DNA of 64,000 bases from Agrilactobacillus yilanensis. Its GTDB lineage: Bacteria; Bacillota; Bacilli; Lactobacillales; Lactobacillaceae. How positions within the stretch are numbered: the stretch's first letter is position 1; each line of letters opens with the position of its first letter. A model generated the notes under the pieces. That model saw nothing but the letters and a program-made list of their open reading frames with translations. It had not been told where the DNA came from and did not search any database. The stretch is from positions 186,001 to 250,000 of the forward strand of contig NZ_RHOY01000001.1 of NCBI RefSeq assembly GCF_003946725.1, given 5' to 3'. Below are positions 9,416 through 17,970 of the stretch, in pieces. A program made the position numbers and the translations under genes.

Positions 9416-9429
9416 ATTTAACTACAAAA

Positions 9430-9486
9430 ATAGACTTAACCACCTTCTGAAGTACTGACTTCATCAATGGTCAAGCCTATTTTTTT
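9430..9486. terminator. Bidirectional terminator between the kinase and nrdG
   Basis: A long two-part hairpin: an outer stem AATAGRCTTRACCA against TGGTYAAGYCTATT and an inner stem TGAAGT/ACTTCA. Two outer positions are A-C mismatches on the plus transcript but G-U pairs on the minus transcript, so it fits nrdG better. T-runs are present on both strands. Confidence 0.8.
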
Positions 9487-9490
9487 AGCT

Positions 9491-10072
9491 TTATTTGATT
9501 AATTTATCCCACAAAACAACTTTGTCTTGCGCTAATGTTTTAGGCACATCAATAATCCGCTGATTGGCGCTGCCTCTAAACTGCAACGTCAAATCTTTTT
9601 GCGCCGCCAAAAATCGACCGTCTACTAAAATATCTAAATAATTAAGCAAAGCCAACTTATCTGAACTTTCCTGCTGTAATTCTTCAAAAGTATAGCCTGT
9701 CCAGCTCCAAATATCCTTATCATGGCCAAACTCTGCCCGTACACGCTGACACAACTGCAGCGTTACTTCGGTATTTAAAAAGGGTTCTCCACCTAATAAG
9801 GTTAAGCCTTGGACATAAGACTGACTCAAATCTTCAATAATTTTGTCTTCAAGCTCTTGGGTGTAAACCTGACCATAATGAAAGTTTTGCGCAGCTTTAT
9901 TGTAGCAGCCAGGGCAGTTAAAACGGCAGCCGCTGACATATAAACTACAACGGACGCCTTCCCCATCTACAAAATTAAATGGTTTATAGCTGGCAATATA
10001 TTGTTCGCTTAATTCTGAAGACAGCCATTCTTTTGGTTGAGGATCATTAGGGCGTTGGTACGTTTTATCCAT
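9491..10072 (-). CDS. nrdG: Anaerobic ribonucleotide reductase activating protein
   Basis: Radical SAM enzyme of 193 residues that installs the glycyl radical on NrdD. The [4Fe-4S] motif CRFNCPGC (C49, C53, C56) is followed by a conserved GGEPFLN segment (LLGGEPF near residue 97). Eighteen bases separate it from the nrdD stop, so it is the second gene of an nrdDG operon under NrdR control. The protein needs S-adenosylmethionine and an electron donor and acts only under anaerobic conditions. Confidence 0.95.
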   Translation of the reverse strand: MDKTYQRPNDPQPKEWLSSELSEQYIASYKPFNFVDGEGVRCSLYVSGCRFNCPGCYNKAAQNFHYGQVYTQELEDKIIEDLSQSYVQGLTLLGGEPFLNTEVTLQLCQRVRAEFGHDKDIWSWTGYTFEELQQESSDKLALLNYLDILVDGRFLAAQKDLTLQFRGSANQRIIDVPKTLAQDKVVLWDKLIK

Positions 10073-10090
10073 GTGTTTACATCATCCATT

Positions 10091-12298
10091 CTATTGTCGA
10101 GCGACTGTATTTTGATCATTTCCAAGGCTCATGTGTTTCACCCGACTAGCAATTTCAACATGACGGCCGTGAACCATTGGACGTTGGTTCGGATTGCCTA
10201 AATAGCCACAAGTCCGCTTAACAACATCACAAGTTGCTGGATCATGATTGCCGCATTCAGGGCATTCAAAGCCCTTTTCAGTTGGTTTGAATTCACCTTT
10301 ATAACCACACTTGAAACATTGGTCAATTGGCGTATTTGTGCCTAAATAACCAATTTTATCATAGGCATAATCCCAGACAGCTTCTAAAGCTTTTGGATTT
10401 TGTTTTAAGTTTGGATATTCGCAATAGTGAATGAAACCACCGGCACTATATTTAGGATAATCTTTTTCAAAATCAATCTTTTCAAATGGCGTTGGCGCTT
10501 TACGAACATCATAGTGGAAACTATTTGTATAGTATTCCTTATCCGTAATATCTTTAATTTCGCCAAATTTCTTCTCGTCTGCACGACAGAATGTATCCGT
10601 TAAGCTTTCAGATGGTGTGGCATAAACACTAAAGTGATAGCCGTATTCTTCGCCCCAGTCTTGACAAGCATTGTACAAGGCTTTTACAACATCAACTGTA
10701 AAGGCTTTAGCGGTTGCATTGTGTTCCCATTCTGGACCGAAGAAGGCAGTGCCCACTTCATACAAGCCGATATAGCCTAGAGAAACGGTTGCCCGCTTAT
10801 TCTTGAATAGTTCATCAACGCTTTCACCGCGTTCTAACCGTTTGCCAAAAGCACCATATTGATACAAAATTGGTGCATTTTCAGGTAAAGCTTGTTTAGC
10901 GCGGTTCAATTTAAAGACTAAAGCTTCCTTACAAATATCTAAGCGTGCTTGTAAAATATCCCAGAACTTGTCTTGATTACCTTGGGCTTCCAAAGCGATT
11001 CTTGGCAAGTTAACCGTTACAACACCTAAATTCATCCGCCCAGAATTAACTTCTTGGCCATGTTCGTCTTTCCAGCCTTGTAAGAAACTGCGGCAACCCA
11101 TTGGTGCTTTGAAAGAACCGGTTAATTCAACCAGTTTGTCATACATCAAAACGTCAGGATACATCCGTTTTGTGGCACAATCAACGGCTAATTGTTTCAC
11201 ATCATAGTTAGGATCTTCAGGATTTAAATTTAAGCCCCGTTTGATACTGAAAACTAATTTAGGGAAAATTGCTGTCCGATGTTCCTTACCTAAGCCTTGG
11301 ATCCGGATTTTCAAAATGGATTTTTGAATTTCTTTTTCCATCCAGTTCGTCCCTAAACCAAAACCTAAAGTTGTAAATGGCGTTTGGCCTTGAGAAGAAT
11401 ATAACGTGTTAATTTCATATTCCAAAGCTTGCATTGCATCGTAGATGTCTTTTTTAGTTTTTGATTTGGCGAAAGCGGCTTGTTTTTCTGGATCGTCAAT
11501 CCATTCTTTGGCATCTTTTAAATGCTTATCGTAGTTTTTTTGTGCAAAAGGTGCTAATAATTCATCAACCCGATCTGCAGAACAGCCCCCATATTGACTA
11601 GATGCGACGTTTGCGATAATTTGTGACATCTGTGCTGTGGCTGTTTGAATAGAATGTGGGGGTTCAACTTCCGCATTCCCAATTTTAAAGCCATGGTTTA
11701 ACATTTCTTTAAAATCAATTAAACAGCAGTTGGTCATTGGACTGTAAGGTTGGTAATCCAAATCGTGCCAGTGAATATCACCTTTCAAATGGGCATTTGC
11801 TACTTTTGGTGGTAACATCTTTAAGCCAATAGCCTTAGCCACGGTTCCGGCTGTTAAATCACGTTGCGTGTTAAAGACTTCACTATCCTTATTGGCATTT
11901 TCATTAACGACAGTGGCATCTTTATGTAACAATTTTTGAATCGTGAAATTAATGTCGGTTGCTTGATTACGTTCAAAATCTTTTTGCGTCCGATAATTAA
12001 TATAATCTTTTGCCCAATCATATTGATGGTTTTCTAATAATTTGTGTTCAACAATATTTTGGATTTCATAAATTTTTACGTTTTTTTCAAAGCGTTCTTT
12101 GATTTCGCCGGTAATCATACCTGTGAGCTCTTCAATTTCATGGTAGTCGATCGGACTTAATTCGCCCGTTGTTGCGACTGCTGATTTTCTAATGGCGTTA
12201 GTTATCTTTTCCGGATCAAAACTTACAATTCGGCCGTCACGTTTGATTACTTGAATGGCTTTCAAAGCATCCGTTTGGTCTGTGCGTGTTTCTAACAT
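10091..12298 (-). CDS. nrdD: Anaerobic ribonucleoside-triphosphate reductase
   Basis: Class III ribonucleotide reductase of about 735 residues. An N-terminal ATP-cone (VIKRDGRIVSFDPEKI) gives allosteric control. The C-terminus has the zinc ribbon CFKCGYKGEF...CPECGN and the glycyl-radical motif RTCGYLGNP. The ATG at 12298 is selected because AGGAGGAGC lies 7 bases before it; a start further upstream at 12334 lacks a comparable site. The upstream region holds two NrdR boxes. Together with nrdG it supplies deoxyribonucleotides without oxygen. Confidence 0.96.
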   Translation of the reverse strand: MLETRTDQTDALKAIQVIKRDGRIVSFDPEKITNAIRKSAVATTGELSPIDYHEIEELTGMITGEIKERFEKNVKIYEIQNIVEHKLLENHQYDWAKDYINYRTQKDFERNQATDINFTIQKLLHKDATVVNENANKDSEVFNTQRDLTAGTVAKAIGLKMLPPKVANAHLKGDIHWHDLDYQPYSPMTNCCLIDFKEMLNHGFKIGNAEVEPPHSIQTATAQMSQIIANVASSQYGGCSADRVDELLAPFAQKNYDKHLKDAKEWIDDPEKQAAFAKSKTKKDIYDAMQALEYEINTLYSSQGQTPFTTLGFGLGTNWMEKEIQKSILKIRIQGLGKEHRTAIFPKLVFSIKRGLNLNPEDPNYDVKQLAVDCATKRMYPDVLMYDKLVELTGSFKAPMGCRSFLQGWKDEHGQEVNSGRMNLGVVTVNLPRIALEAQGNQDKFWDILQARLDICKEALVFKLNRAKQALPENAPILYQYGAFGKRLERGESVDELFKNKRATVSLGYIGLYEVGTAFFGPEWEHNATAKAFTVDVVKALYNACQDWGEEYGYHFSVYATPSESLTDTFCRADEKKFGEIKDITDKEYYTNSFHYDVRKAPTPFEKIDFEKDYPKYSAGGFIHYCEYPNLKQNPKALEAVWDYAYDKIGYLGTNTPIDQCFKCGYKGEFKPTEKGFECPECGNHDPATCDVVKRTCGYLGNPNQRPMVHGRHVEIASRVKHMSLGNDQNTVARQ

Positions 12299-12329
12299 TT
12301 GCTCAGCTCCTCCTAAAATGTCTGTTTCA

Positions 12330-12358
12330 ATCATACGAGATTAATAGTCAGATTGCAA
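12330..12358 (-). promoter_or_regulatory. nrdDG promoter
   Basis: Minus strand TTGCAA (12353-12358) and TATGAT (12330-12335) separated by exactly 17 bases, 31 bases upstream of the nrdD start. The -35 overlaps the edge of the proximal NrdR box, as expected for repression. Confidence 0.6.
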
Positions 12359-12413
12359 CCATATATTGTGTCAAAGCTATTGTTTCCTTTAAAGAAACCA
12401 CTATATATTGTGG
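12356..12413. promoter_or_regulatory. Two NrdR boxes upstream of nrdDG
   Basis: Box 1 at 12356-12371 and box 2 at 12398-12413 match the NrdR consensus ACACTATATATTGTGT at 13 and 14 of 16 positions. Their starts are 42 bases apart, about four helical turns, which places them on the same DNA face. NrdR binding paired, phased boxes is established; the site assignment here is by inspection. Confidence 0.85.
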
Positions 12414-12437
12414 CTTCAAATAACCGGTTTATCACGC

Positions 12438-12480
12438 AAAAAACGCCAGGTTCTTAAATTAACCTGACGTTAAAATTTTT
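12438..12480 (-). terminator. Terminator of the LCP gene
   Basis: AACGYCAGGTT pairs with AACCTGRCGTT around an AT-rich 8-base loop, with T-runs on both sides. One position pairs as G-U only on the minus transcript, so it fits the gene ending at 12493. Confidence 0.8.
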
Positions 12481-12492
12481 TTACAGCGTGTT

Positions 12493-13650
12493 TTACGGGT
12501 TGCCGACAGAACTAAATGTATCGCTGCCGTAGTCACTACTGCTACCGTAACTACTTGTACTGTCGCTGCTGCCCGTCAGACTTGCCTGCTGTGCGGGTGT
12601 GAACACCGTATAGTTTTCAGATTCTTCGTTGGCAAAGAAATTTGGATTTAATTTATTTTGTTTCGTTTCTTCATTGCTCAATTTTTCTGCATCTAATTCC
12701 AGCGATTTCCGTAATTTGTTAGAGATCCGCTGCAATTCAGAGGTTGGCGCAACTTGATACGATGCCCCGTCTATCCAAGCATTGCGGCCTTGAATATGAT
12801 CAGACTTAATATTTTTACTAGCCTTCTTATAGTTCTCATAGACACTCAACATATCGTCAAATGACAAATTGGTGGCCACACTGTCTGATAATGTATTCAT
12901 GATTTTTTCAAAATTCGTCAATGTGTTCAAGGACATTGCAGAGTTGATAATCCCCTTGATGACTTGCTGCTGCCGCTTTTGACGGCCGTAATCGTTATCC
13001 GGATCTTCATAACGCATCCGCGAATATGCCAGCGCCTGCTTCCCATTTAAATGCATCTTACCTTTTTTGAAGTTCTGCCAATCATAATTAAAGCTAAAAG
13101 GTACATCAACGTCTATCCCACCAACCGCGTCAACGATTTTGGATAGTGCACTCATATCAATGGTTACATAGTAGTCAATCGGTACGTTGACGAGTTTTTC
13201 AACTGTACTGATGGCCATGCTGGAACTGCCTAGATTATAGGCTGCATTAATCTTTTGAATATTAAACTTTGAACTGTTCTTATACTGCATCTTAGCCATT
13301 GTATCCCGCGGAATACTGACTAAATTGACTTTTTCCTTATCTTTATTGACCGTTGCTAAAATCATTGTATCTGAATTGCCTTTATCAATTCGGCCTTCAG
13401 CACCGGTATCTACACCCAACAGTAAAATAGATAGTGGTTTGCCATTTTTTATGTTCGTTGAAACTTCCTTATTGTCTACTGGTCGATAAGTTGCGTTTAC
13501 CGCTGTTTTTGCTTGCGAATATAAACGAAAAGCGTAGGCACTGACTGCAAAGCCAACTGTTAAGATCACCAGTAAAAAGATCTTTAAATACGCGTGTGCG
13601 CTTTTTTTGGCGTGATAAGAACCACTGCCGTGCCGTGAATTATTTGGCAT
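12493..13650 (-). CDS. LytR-CpsA-Psr (LCP) family cell wall glycopolymer ligase
   Basis: 385 residues: a short basic cytoplasmic N-terminus, one membrane helix (about 22-42) and the extracellular LCP domain. Conserved elements include LLLGVDTG, NSDTMIL, SIPRDT and the YSRMRYEDPDNDYGRQKRQQQV region (split here as YSRMRYED and GRQKRQ), whose Arg and Asp residues bind the polyprenyl pyrophosphate substrate. LCP enzymes attach teichoic acids or capsule to peptidoglycan. The C-terminus is a Ser/Tyr/Gly-rich tail of about 35 residues. Monocistronic: a terminator follows and pepF diverges. Confidence 0.92.
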   Translation of the reverse strand: MPNNSRHGSGSYHAKKSAHAYLKIFLLVILTVGFAVSAYAFRLYSQAKTAVNATYRPVDNKEVSTNIKNGKPLSILLLGVDTGAEGRIDKGNSDTMILATVNKDKEKVNLVSIPRDTMAKMQYKNSSKFNIQKINAAYNLGSSSMAISTVEKLVNVPIDYYVTIDMSALSKIVDAVGGIDVDVPFSFNYDWQNFKKGKMHLNGKQALAYSRMRYEDPDNDYGRQKRQQQVIKGIINSAMSLNTLTNFEKIMNTLSDSVATNLSFDDMLSVYENYKKASKNIKSDHIQGRNAWIDGASYQVAPTSELQRISNKLRKSLELDAEKLSNEETKQNKLNPNFFANEESENYTVFTPAQQASLTGSSDSTSSYGSSSDYGSDTFSSVGNP

Positions 13651-13815
13651 TAATATACAGACTCCTCAATAATTATCTTAAGTATCCCATGATGATATTA
13701 TAGCGGTTTTTATTCAAAGTACCAACAAAAAAATGATTATACCACAAATCAAAAACGATGTGTATTCGCTAAGCCGGCCACGTGCCTAGTTTTATGTTTT
13801 TTATCAGCCCATTTT

Positions 13816-13844
13816 TTGCCAGTATGTTATCATAAAATTAATAT
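13816..13844 (+). promoter_or_regulatory. Candidate pepF promoter
   Basis: TTGCCA (13816-13821), 17-base spacer, TAATAT (13839-13844), 18 bases ahead of the pepF start and its TGGAGG ribosome site. Confidence 0.45.
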
Positions 13845-13862
13845 AGAATCTGGAGGTAAATT

Positions 13863-15665
13863 ATGGCAGCAATTAAACAACTACCTAAAAGATCTGATGT
13901 CCCTGAAGCGTTAACTTGGGATCTCACAAAAATTTTTAAAACCGATGCCGACTTTGAAGCGGCTTTTAAAGCAGTCCAAGACCAAAACGCGGCGATCCAA
14001 AGTGTCCAAGGCACTTTAGGTCACTCCGCAGCGGCTTTAGTGGCTGGCCTGACTAAAATTTTAGACTTATATCAGCAATTGGAAAAAGTCTATGTTTATG
14101 CCAGTTTAAAAAATGACCAAGATACAATGAACGCCAAATATCAAGGCTACCAAGCACAAGTTAGCAGTTTAGCCACTGCCGTCAGTGCCAATGTTGCCTT
14201 TTTGGATCCTGAAATTTTGGCCATTCCTGAAGCAAAATTAAATGAATTCAAACAAGCGCCTGAGCTTGCCTTATACCAACATTTCTTAGATACAATTACT
14301 GCTAATCGGCCTCACGTTTTGGCGCCTGAAACTGAAGCTTTAATTGCCGCTGCCGGAGAAATTCTTGGCAGCCCCAGCAACACATTTAGCGTTTTAAACA
14401 ACTCTGACTTAAAGTTTCCTGTCGTTCACGATGAAGCGGGCAACCAAGTTCGCCTATCTAACGGTGTCTATGGCACGTTAATTGAATCCACTGACCAAAA
14501 AGTGCGTCAAGAGGCATTTACTGCATTGTATCAAGTCTACGGTCAATTTAAAAACACATTGGCTGCTACGTTGTCCGGTGAAGTAAAGGGCCATAACTAC
14601 ATTGCCAAAACCCATCACTATAAAGACGCTCGGGCCAAAGCAATGTCTAATAATCACATTCCAGAATCTGTCTATGATACGCTGGTTCATGAAGTTAATG
14701 ACCATTTAGACTTATTGCATCGCTACGTTGCCCTGCGTAAAAAGATCTTAAAGCTTGATGAGCTGCATATGTACGATCTATATACACCACTCACCGGTTC
14801 AGCCCCATTAACTTATACTTTCGACCAAGCTAAAGCTGAGGCTAAAAATGCACTTGCCATCTTAGGCCCAGATTACCTCAGTCATGTTGATGAAATTTTT
14901 GACAATCGTTATATCGACGTTATGGAGAACCAAGGCAAGCGTTCCGGTGCCTATTCTGGCGGCTCTTACGACACACCGCCTTATGAATTATTAAACTGGC
15001 AAGACAACGTGAACAACTTGTATACCTTAGTTCACGAAACCGGCCATAGCGTGCATAGTTGGTATACCCGTCATAATCAACCTTATGTTTATGGTGACTA
15101 TCCTATCTTTGTAGCTGAAATTGCTTCCACAACTAACGAAAATCTGCTAACAGAGTACCTATTAAAAACACAAACAGATCCGATTGTCCGGGCTTACATC
15201 TTAAATTACTATTTAGATGGCTTCAAAGGTACCGTCTATCGGCAAACACAATTTGCTGAATTTGAACATTACATTCATCAAGCAGATGCCAAGGGCCAAC
15301 CATTGACCGCCGAATTCATGTCCCAGTATTACCAAAAATTAAATGGTCAATATTATGGGGATAGCGTAATTAATGACGATCAAATCGCTCTTGAATGGTC
15401 TAGAATTCCGCATTTTTATATGAATTATTACGTTTATCAATACGCCACTGGCTTTGCAGCAGCCTCCTTCTTAAGTCATCAAATCACCACCCAACAGCCA
15501 GCAGCCTTAGATAAATATTTAAATTACCTGAAATCCGGCAGCAGCAGCTACGCCATTGACACAATGAAAACCGCCGGCGTAGACATGACCCAAGCAACCT
15601 ACCTAAAAGACGCCTTCAAAATCTTTGAAACCCGATTGGACGAACTAACAGAATTATTAGGATAA
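13863..15665 (+). CDS. pepF: Oligoendopeptidase F
   Basis: M3 family zinc metallopeptidase of 600 residues, the usual size. The zinc-binding HETGH (around residue 390, within LVHETGHSVHSWY) is intact. It cleaves short peptides in the cytoplasm; no signal peptide is seen. TGGAGG is well placed before the ATG. In many lactobacilli pepF follows coiA; here it stands alone about 13 kb away. The stop codon is immediately followed by a copy of the structured repeat element described below, and a terminator lies beyond it. Confidence 0.95.
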   Translation: MAAIKQLPKRSDVPEALTWDLTKIFKTDADFEAAFKAVQDQNAAIQSVQGTLGHSAAALVAGLTKILDLYQQLEKVYVYASLKNDQDTMNAKYQGYQAQVSSLATAVSANVAFLDPEILAIPEAKLNEFKQAPELALYQHFLDTITANRPHVLAPETEALIAAAGEILGSPSNTFSVLNNSDLKFPVVHDEAGNQVRLSNGVYGTLIESTDQKVRQEAFTALYQVYGQFKNTLAATLSGEVKGHNYIAKTHHYKDARAKAMSNNHIPESVYDTLVHEVNDHLDLLHRYVALRKKILKLDELHMYDLYTPLTGSAPLTYTFDQAKAEAKNALAILGPDYLSHVDEIFDNRYIDVMENQGKRSGAYSGGSYDTPPYELLNWQDNVNNLYTLVHETGHSVHSWYTRHNQPYVYGDYPIFVAEIASTTNENLLTEYLLKTQTDPIVRAYILNYYLDGFKGTVYRQTQFAEFEHYIHQADAKGQPLTAEFMSQYYQKLNGQYYGDSVINDDQIALEWSRIPHFYMNYYVYQYATGFAAASFLSHQITTQQPAALDKYLNYLKSGSSSYAIDTMKTAGVDMTQATYLKDAFKIFETRLDELTELLG

Positions 15666-15782
15666 GAGCGCGACAAGCTACGGGTTGACAATGCACATAA
15701 CCTAGACTTACGACATAAGCCCGGTCTTGGCTTGTGAGTAAGGCGTAGTTATGTGAGAGCTTTGCTCCAGTAAGCGCGTTTC
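15666..15782 (-). repeat. Structured repeat element, copy A (chimeric)
   Basis: Same family as the tandem array at 61.74-62.23 kb, in reverse orientation. It begins at the base after the pepF TAA (GAGCGCGAC) and ends CGCGTTTC. Core boxes CGTAGTTAT and AACCTAGA are present. The central hairpin and one outer arm are nearly identical to array unit 4, but the other outer arm (CTTTGCTCCAGT) does not pair with it and instead matches the half copy at 20365-20401. Confidence 0.85.
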
Positions 15783-15807
15783 AAAAAATCAACCCAAACA
15801 GCAACTA

Positions 15808-15852
15808 AAAAAGATCCTTGAGTTTTATACTCAGGGATCTTTTTATCGTTAT
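15808..15852 (+). terminator. Terminator downstream of pepF
   Basis: AAAAAGATCC-TGAGT pairs with ACTCA-GGATCTTTTT around a short AT loop, followed by a T-run. It ends the pepF transcript after the repeat element. Confidence 0.85.
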
Positions 15853-15953
15853 CTAAATAATTTTAACAATCGTCCTTATTTTTATTACTCTTTAACAGAA
15901 TTGTGACAAACATTCAACAATCTATCAATTTGATTACATTGGACTAAAGTCCC

Positions 15954-15982
15954 TTGTCCCAATGCCTTCTATCTAGTATGCT
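15954..15982 (+). promoter_or_regulatory. Candidate promoter of the DUF960-like gene
   Basis: TTGTCC (15954-15959), 17-base spacer, TATGCT (15977-15982), about 60 bases upstream of the proposed start. Both hexamers match consensus at 4 of 6. Confidence 0.4.
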
Positions 15983-16043
15983 AATAACAATTCATTAATC
16001 AGTTAATGTAAATATAAACAAATTTGAAATGAGGTAGATTAAC

Positions 16044-16376
16044 ATTAGACGTCCAAAATATAACCATAGTTCTCCAAAAGTCGTGAGTGACGCTGTCGAA
16101 TACGCAACGCCGCATTTTTTCATACAATTGGTTTGGTCTTACACGGATAGTCTTTGGTTGGAAAACGTGCGTCCGGGTCAAGTCCAGTACTTTACAATTG
16201 AACAAGATCACATTTACTGCACGATCAAATTTCGCCAAGAAACACCTCACTATCATGACAACTGGTCCATCAAGTTAGTCAATGACCAATTCAATCTACC
16301 AGAAGCCCTAGCCATTGTAAACTCTGACGCACAGCATATCTTGTGTTTTCCCAATGAAGTTAATAGTTATTTATAA
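16044..16376 (+). CDS. DUF960-like protein (possible ATT start)
   Basis: 110 residues if started at ATT 16044, 97 if started at GTG 16083. The ATT has GAGGT (16031-16035) 8 bases upstream; the GTG has no ribosome site. The ATG at 16029 in the same frame meets a stop after one codon. The body (IQLVWSYTD, then VQYFTIE, IYCTIKFRQETPHYH) follows the DUF960 pattern of a small protein with a conserved RQE-P-Y motif; function unknown. An overlapping opposite-strand frame is a shadow. Confidence 0.65.
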   Translation: MRRPKYNHSSPKVVSDAVEYATPHFFIQLVWSYTDSLWLENVRPGQVQYFTIEQDHIYCTIKFRQETPHYHDNWSIKLVNDQFNLPEALAIVNSDAQHILCFPNEVNSYL

Positions 16377-16380
16377 AAAC

Positions 16381-16436
16381 CAAAAAGTTTGCAATTAAAG
16401 CTTTTCATTATGAAAGCTCTAATCGCAAACTTTTTT
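16381..16436. terminator. Bidirectional terminator
   Basis: AAAGTTTGC-ATTA-AGCTTT pairs with AAAGCT-TAAT-GCAAACTTT (three internal mismatches) with A/T runs on both flanks. It lies between the convergent DUF960-like gene and the metal permease gene. Confidence 0.85.
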
Positions 16437-16442
16437 TATCAC

Positions 16443-17237
16443 TTATTTTGTACCGCGGCGATCATATACTAATGCGGCTAAATAAAAGATAACTTCGATT
16501 GTTGCAATAAAGAACGTCACTGGCCAATTTGTCACGTAGCCCAGATACAGTCCAAACCAAACCCCCAGCAACGAAAAGCTCAAAGCCGCCACTAACATTT
16601 GCGGGACACTTCGACCGATATATTGCGCACTGGCTGCCGGCAACGTTAACAAAATAAAGACCAACAGTGACCCTACAATTTGAGCCCCAATACTTACGGA
16701 CAATGCTAATAGAATTAAGAAAAACATGGATAATGACTTACGGTGAATACTTTGGGAAACAGCCCCCGTCGCGTCAAAAGAATCCAAAACCAATTGGCGG
16801 TAAACAACGAGTAACGCTGCAATCACAACTACGGATAACAGTACCAGCTGCTTAACTTCAGCCACGCTAATGCCCACAATGCTACCGAATAAAATATTGG
16901 TCGCATAGCTGGCATTTTTATTAGACAATGATAAAAATAAAATACCCAAACCGATAAAAAGACTGGATACGGCGCTGATTGAAGCTTCTCGGCGAGAACG
17001 TTGAGAACTTAAGCCACCAACAATCAATGAACTGGCACCAGTGAATAACAACATCCCATTTAATGGTGATAAACCGGCAAAAACCCCAAAGGCAGCCCCA
17101 GCAAAACCAATTTCAGATAATGTATGGGATAAAAATGATAAGTTGCGGCCGACAACAAAAACCCCAACTAAGCCACAAGTAATGGCAATAAACGTGCTGG
17201 CTAAAAAAGCATTACGCATAAATTCAAATACGAACAT
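16443..17237 (-). CDS. znuB: Metal ABC transporter permease (ZnuB/AdcB family)
   Basis: 264 residues, about eight or nine membrane helices, of the ABC-3 family that imports zinc or manganese. The segment LSHTLSEIGFAGAAFG is the family's conserved loop that contacts the ATPase. A GAGGAGG ribosome site precedes the ATG. It is third in a metal import operon (binding protein, ATPase, permease) read on the minus strand. The substrate (Zn or Mn) is not settled by this subunit. Confidence 0.9.
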   Translation of the reverse strand: MFVFEFMRNAFLASTFIAITCGLVGVFVVGRNLSFLSHTLSEIGFAGAAFGVFAGLSPLNGMLLFTGASSLIVGGLSSQRSRREASISAVSSLFIGLGILFLSLSNKNASYATNILFGSIVGISVAEVKQLVLLSVVVIAALLVVYRQLVLDSFDATGAVSQSIHRKSLSMFFLILLALSVSIGAQIVGSLLVFILLTLPAASAQYIGRSVPQMLVAALSFSLLGVWFGLYLGYVTNWPVTFFIATIEVIFYLAALVYDRRGTK

Positions 17238-17278
17238 TATTTCCTCCTCAGAGACCTAAAAATATTTTGTAAAACGAA

Positions 17279-17965
17279 TTAAACATGCTTCATTAAAAAG
17301 TCATCCGTCAAATCTTCAATAGCCCCAGTATCTAACGCACCATCATGCAAAAAAGCAAATTTCTTAGTATACTGCTTCGCTAATTCAAAATCATGGGTAA
17401 TAAAAATTACCGTCAACGCCTCTGTCTCATTCAAATGCCGCACTAATTGCATTAGTTCATTTTTAGCCTGCACATCTAACGAAGCCGTTGATTCATCTAA
17501 AATCAATAAATCCGGCTCATTGATTAAAGCCTGGGCTAAGTAAGCCCGCTGTTTTTCACCGCCGGACGCTTTACCTAAGCGGCTATTTTGAATCTGAACC
17601 AAATTTGTCCGTTTCAAAACCCGAACCAAAGCTTGGTGTTCTTTAGGCAAATAAAATGGCAGCCGATGCTTCAACCGGGTTAGACCGACAAAACTTTTGA
17701 TAGATAAGGGATAGTCCGGATCAACGTTACGAAATTGCGGTACATAACCGTATTCGATTTGTTTCGGATGGGTTACAATTTGACCAGAGGTTGGTCGTAA
17801 CTGTCGCAAAATCGCGCGAATCAACGTGGTTTTCCCCGCACCATTCACCCCAATCAAACTGACCATATCGCCTTTTTGAATCGTCCAATCAATATCTTTT
17901 AACACTGTTTTGTCCGGAAAACGGACAACCAACTTTTGAATATCTAGAATTGGTTCAGTTGTCAT
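17279..17965 (-). CDS. znuC: Metal ABC transporter ATP-binding protein (ZnuC/AdcC family)
   Basis: About 228 residues. Walker A GVNGAGKTT, Q-loop VPQFRN, signature KASGGEKQR, Walker B LLILDESTASLD and H-loop FITHD are present. The ATG at 17965 is used because AAAGGCGG lies about 10 bases upstream, and the start follows the binding-protein stop by 5 bases; an upstream extension would overlap that gene. It energises uptake through the permease encoded next. Confidence 0.9.
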   Translation of the reverse strand: MTTEPILDIQKLVVRFPDKTVLKDIDWTIQKGDMVSLIGVNGAGKTTLIRAILRQLRPTSGQIVTHPKQIEYGYVPQFRNVDPDYPLSIKSFVGLTRLKHRLPFYLPKEHQALVRVLKRTNLVQIQNSRLGKASGGEKQRAYLAQALINEPDLLILDESTASLDVQAKNELMQLVRHLNETEALTVIFITHDFELAKQYTKKFAFLHDGALDTGAIEDLTDDFLMKHV

Positions 17966-17970
17966 TACGT

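Noticed and set aside
15999-16256. Open frame on the minus strand opposite the DUF960-like gene
   Set aside because: No ribosome site and no recognisable pattern; the plus-strand frame has a family-like sequence and a promoter.
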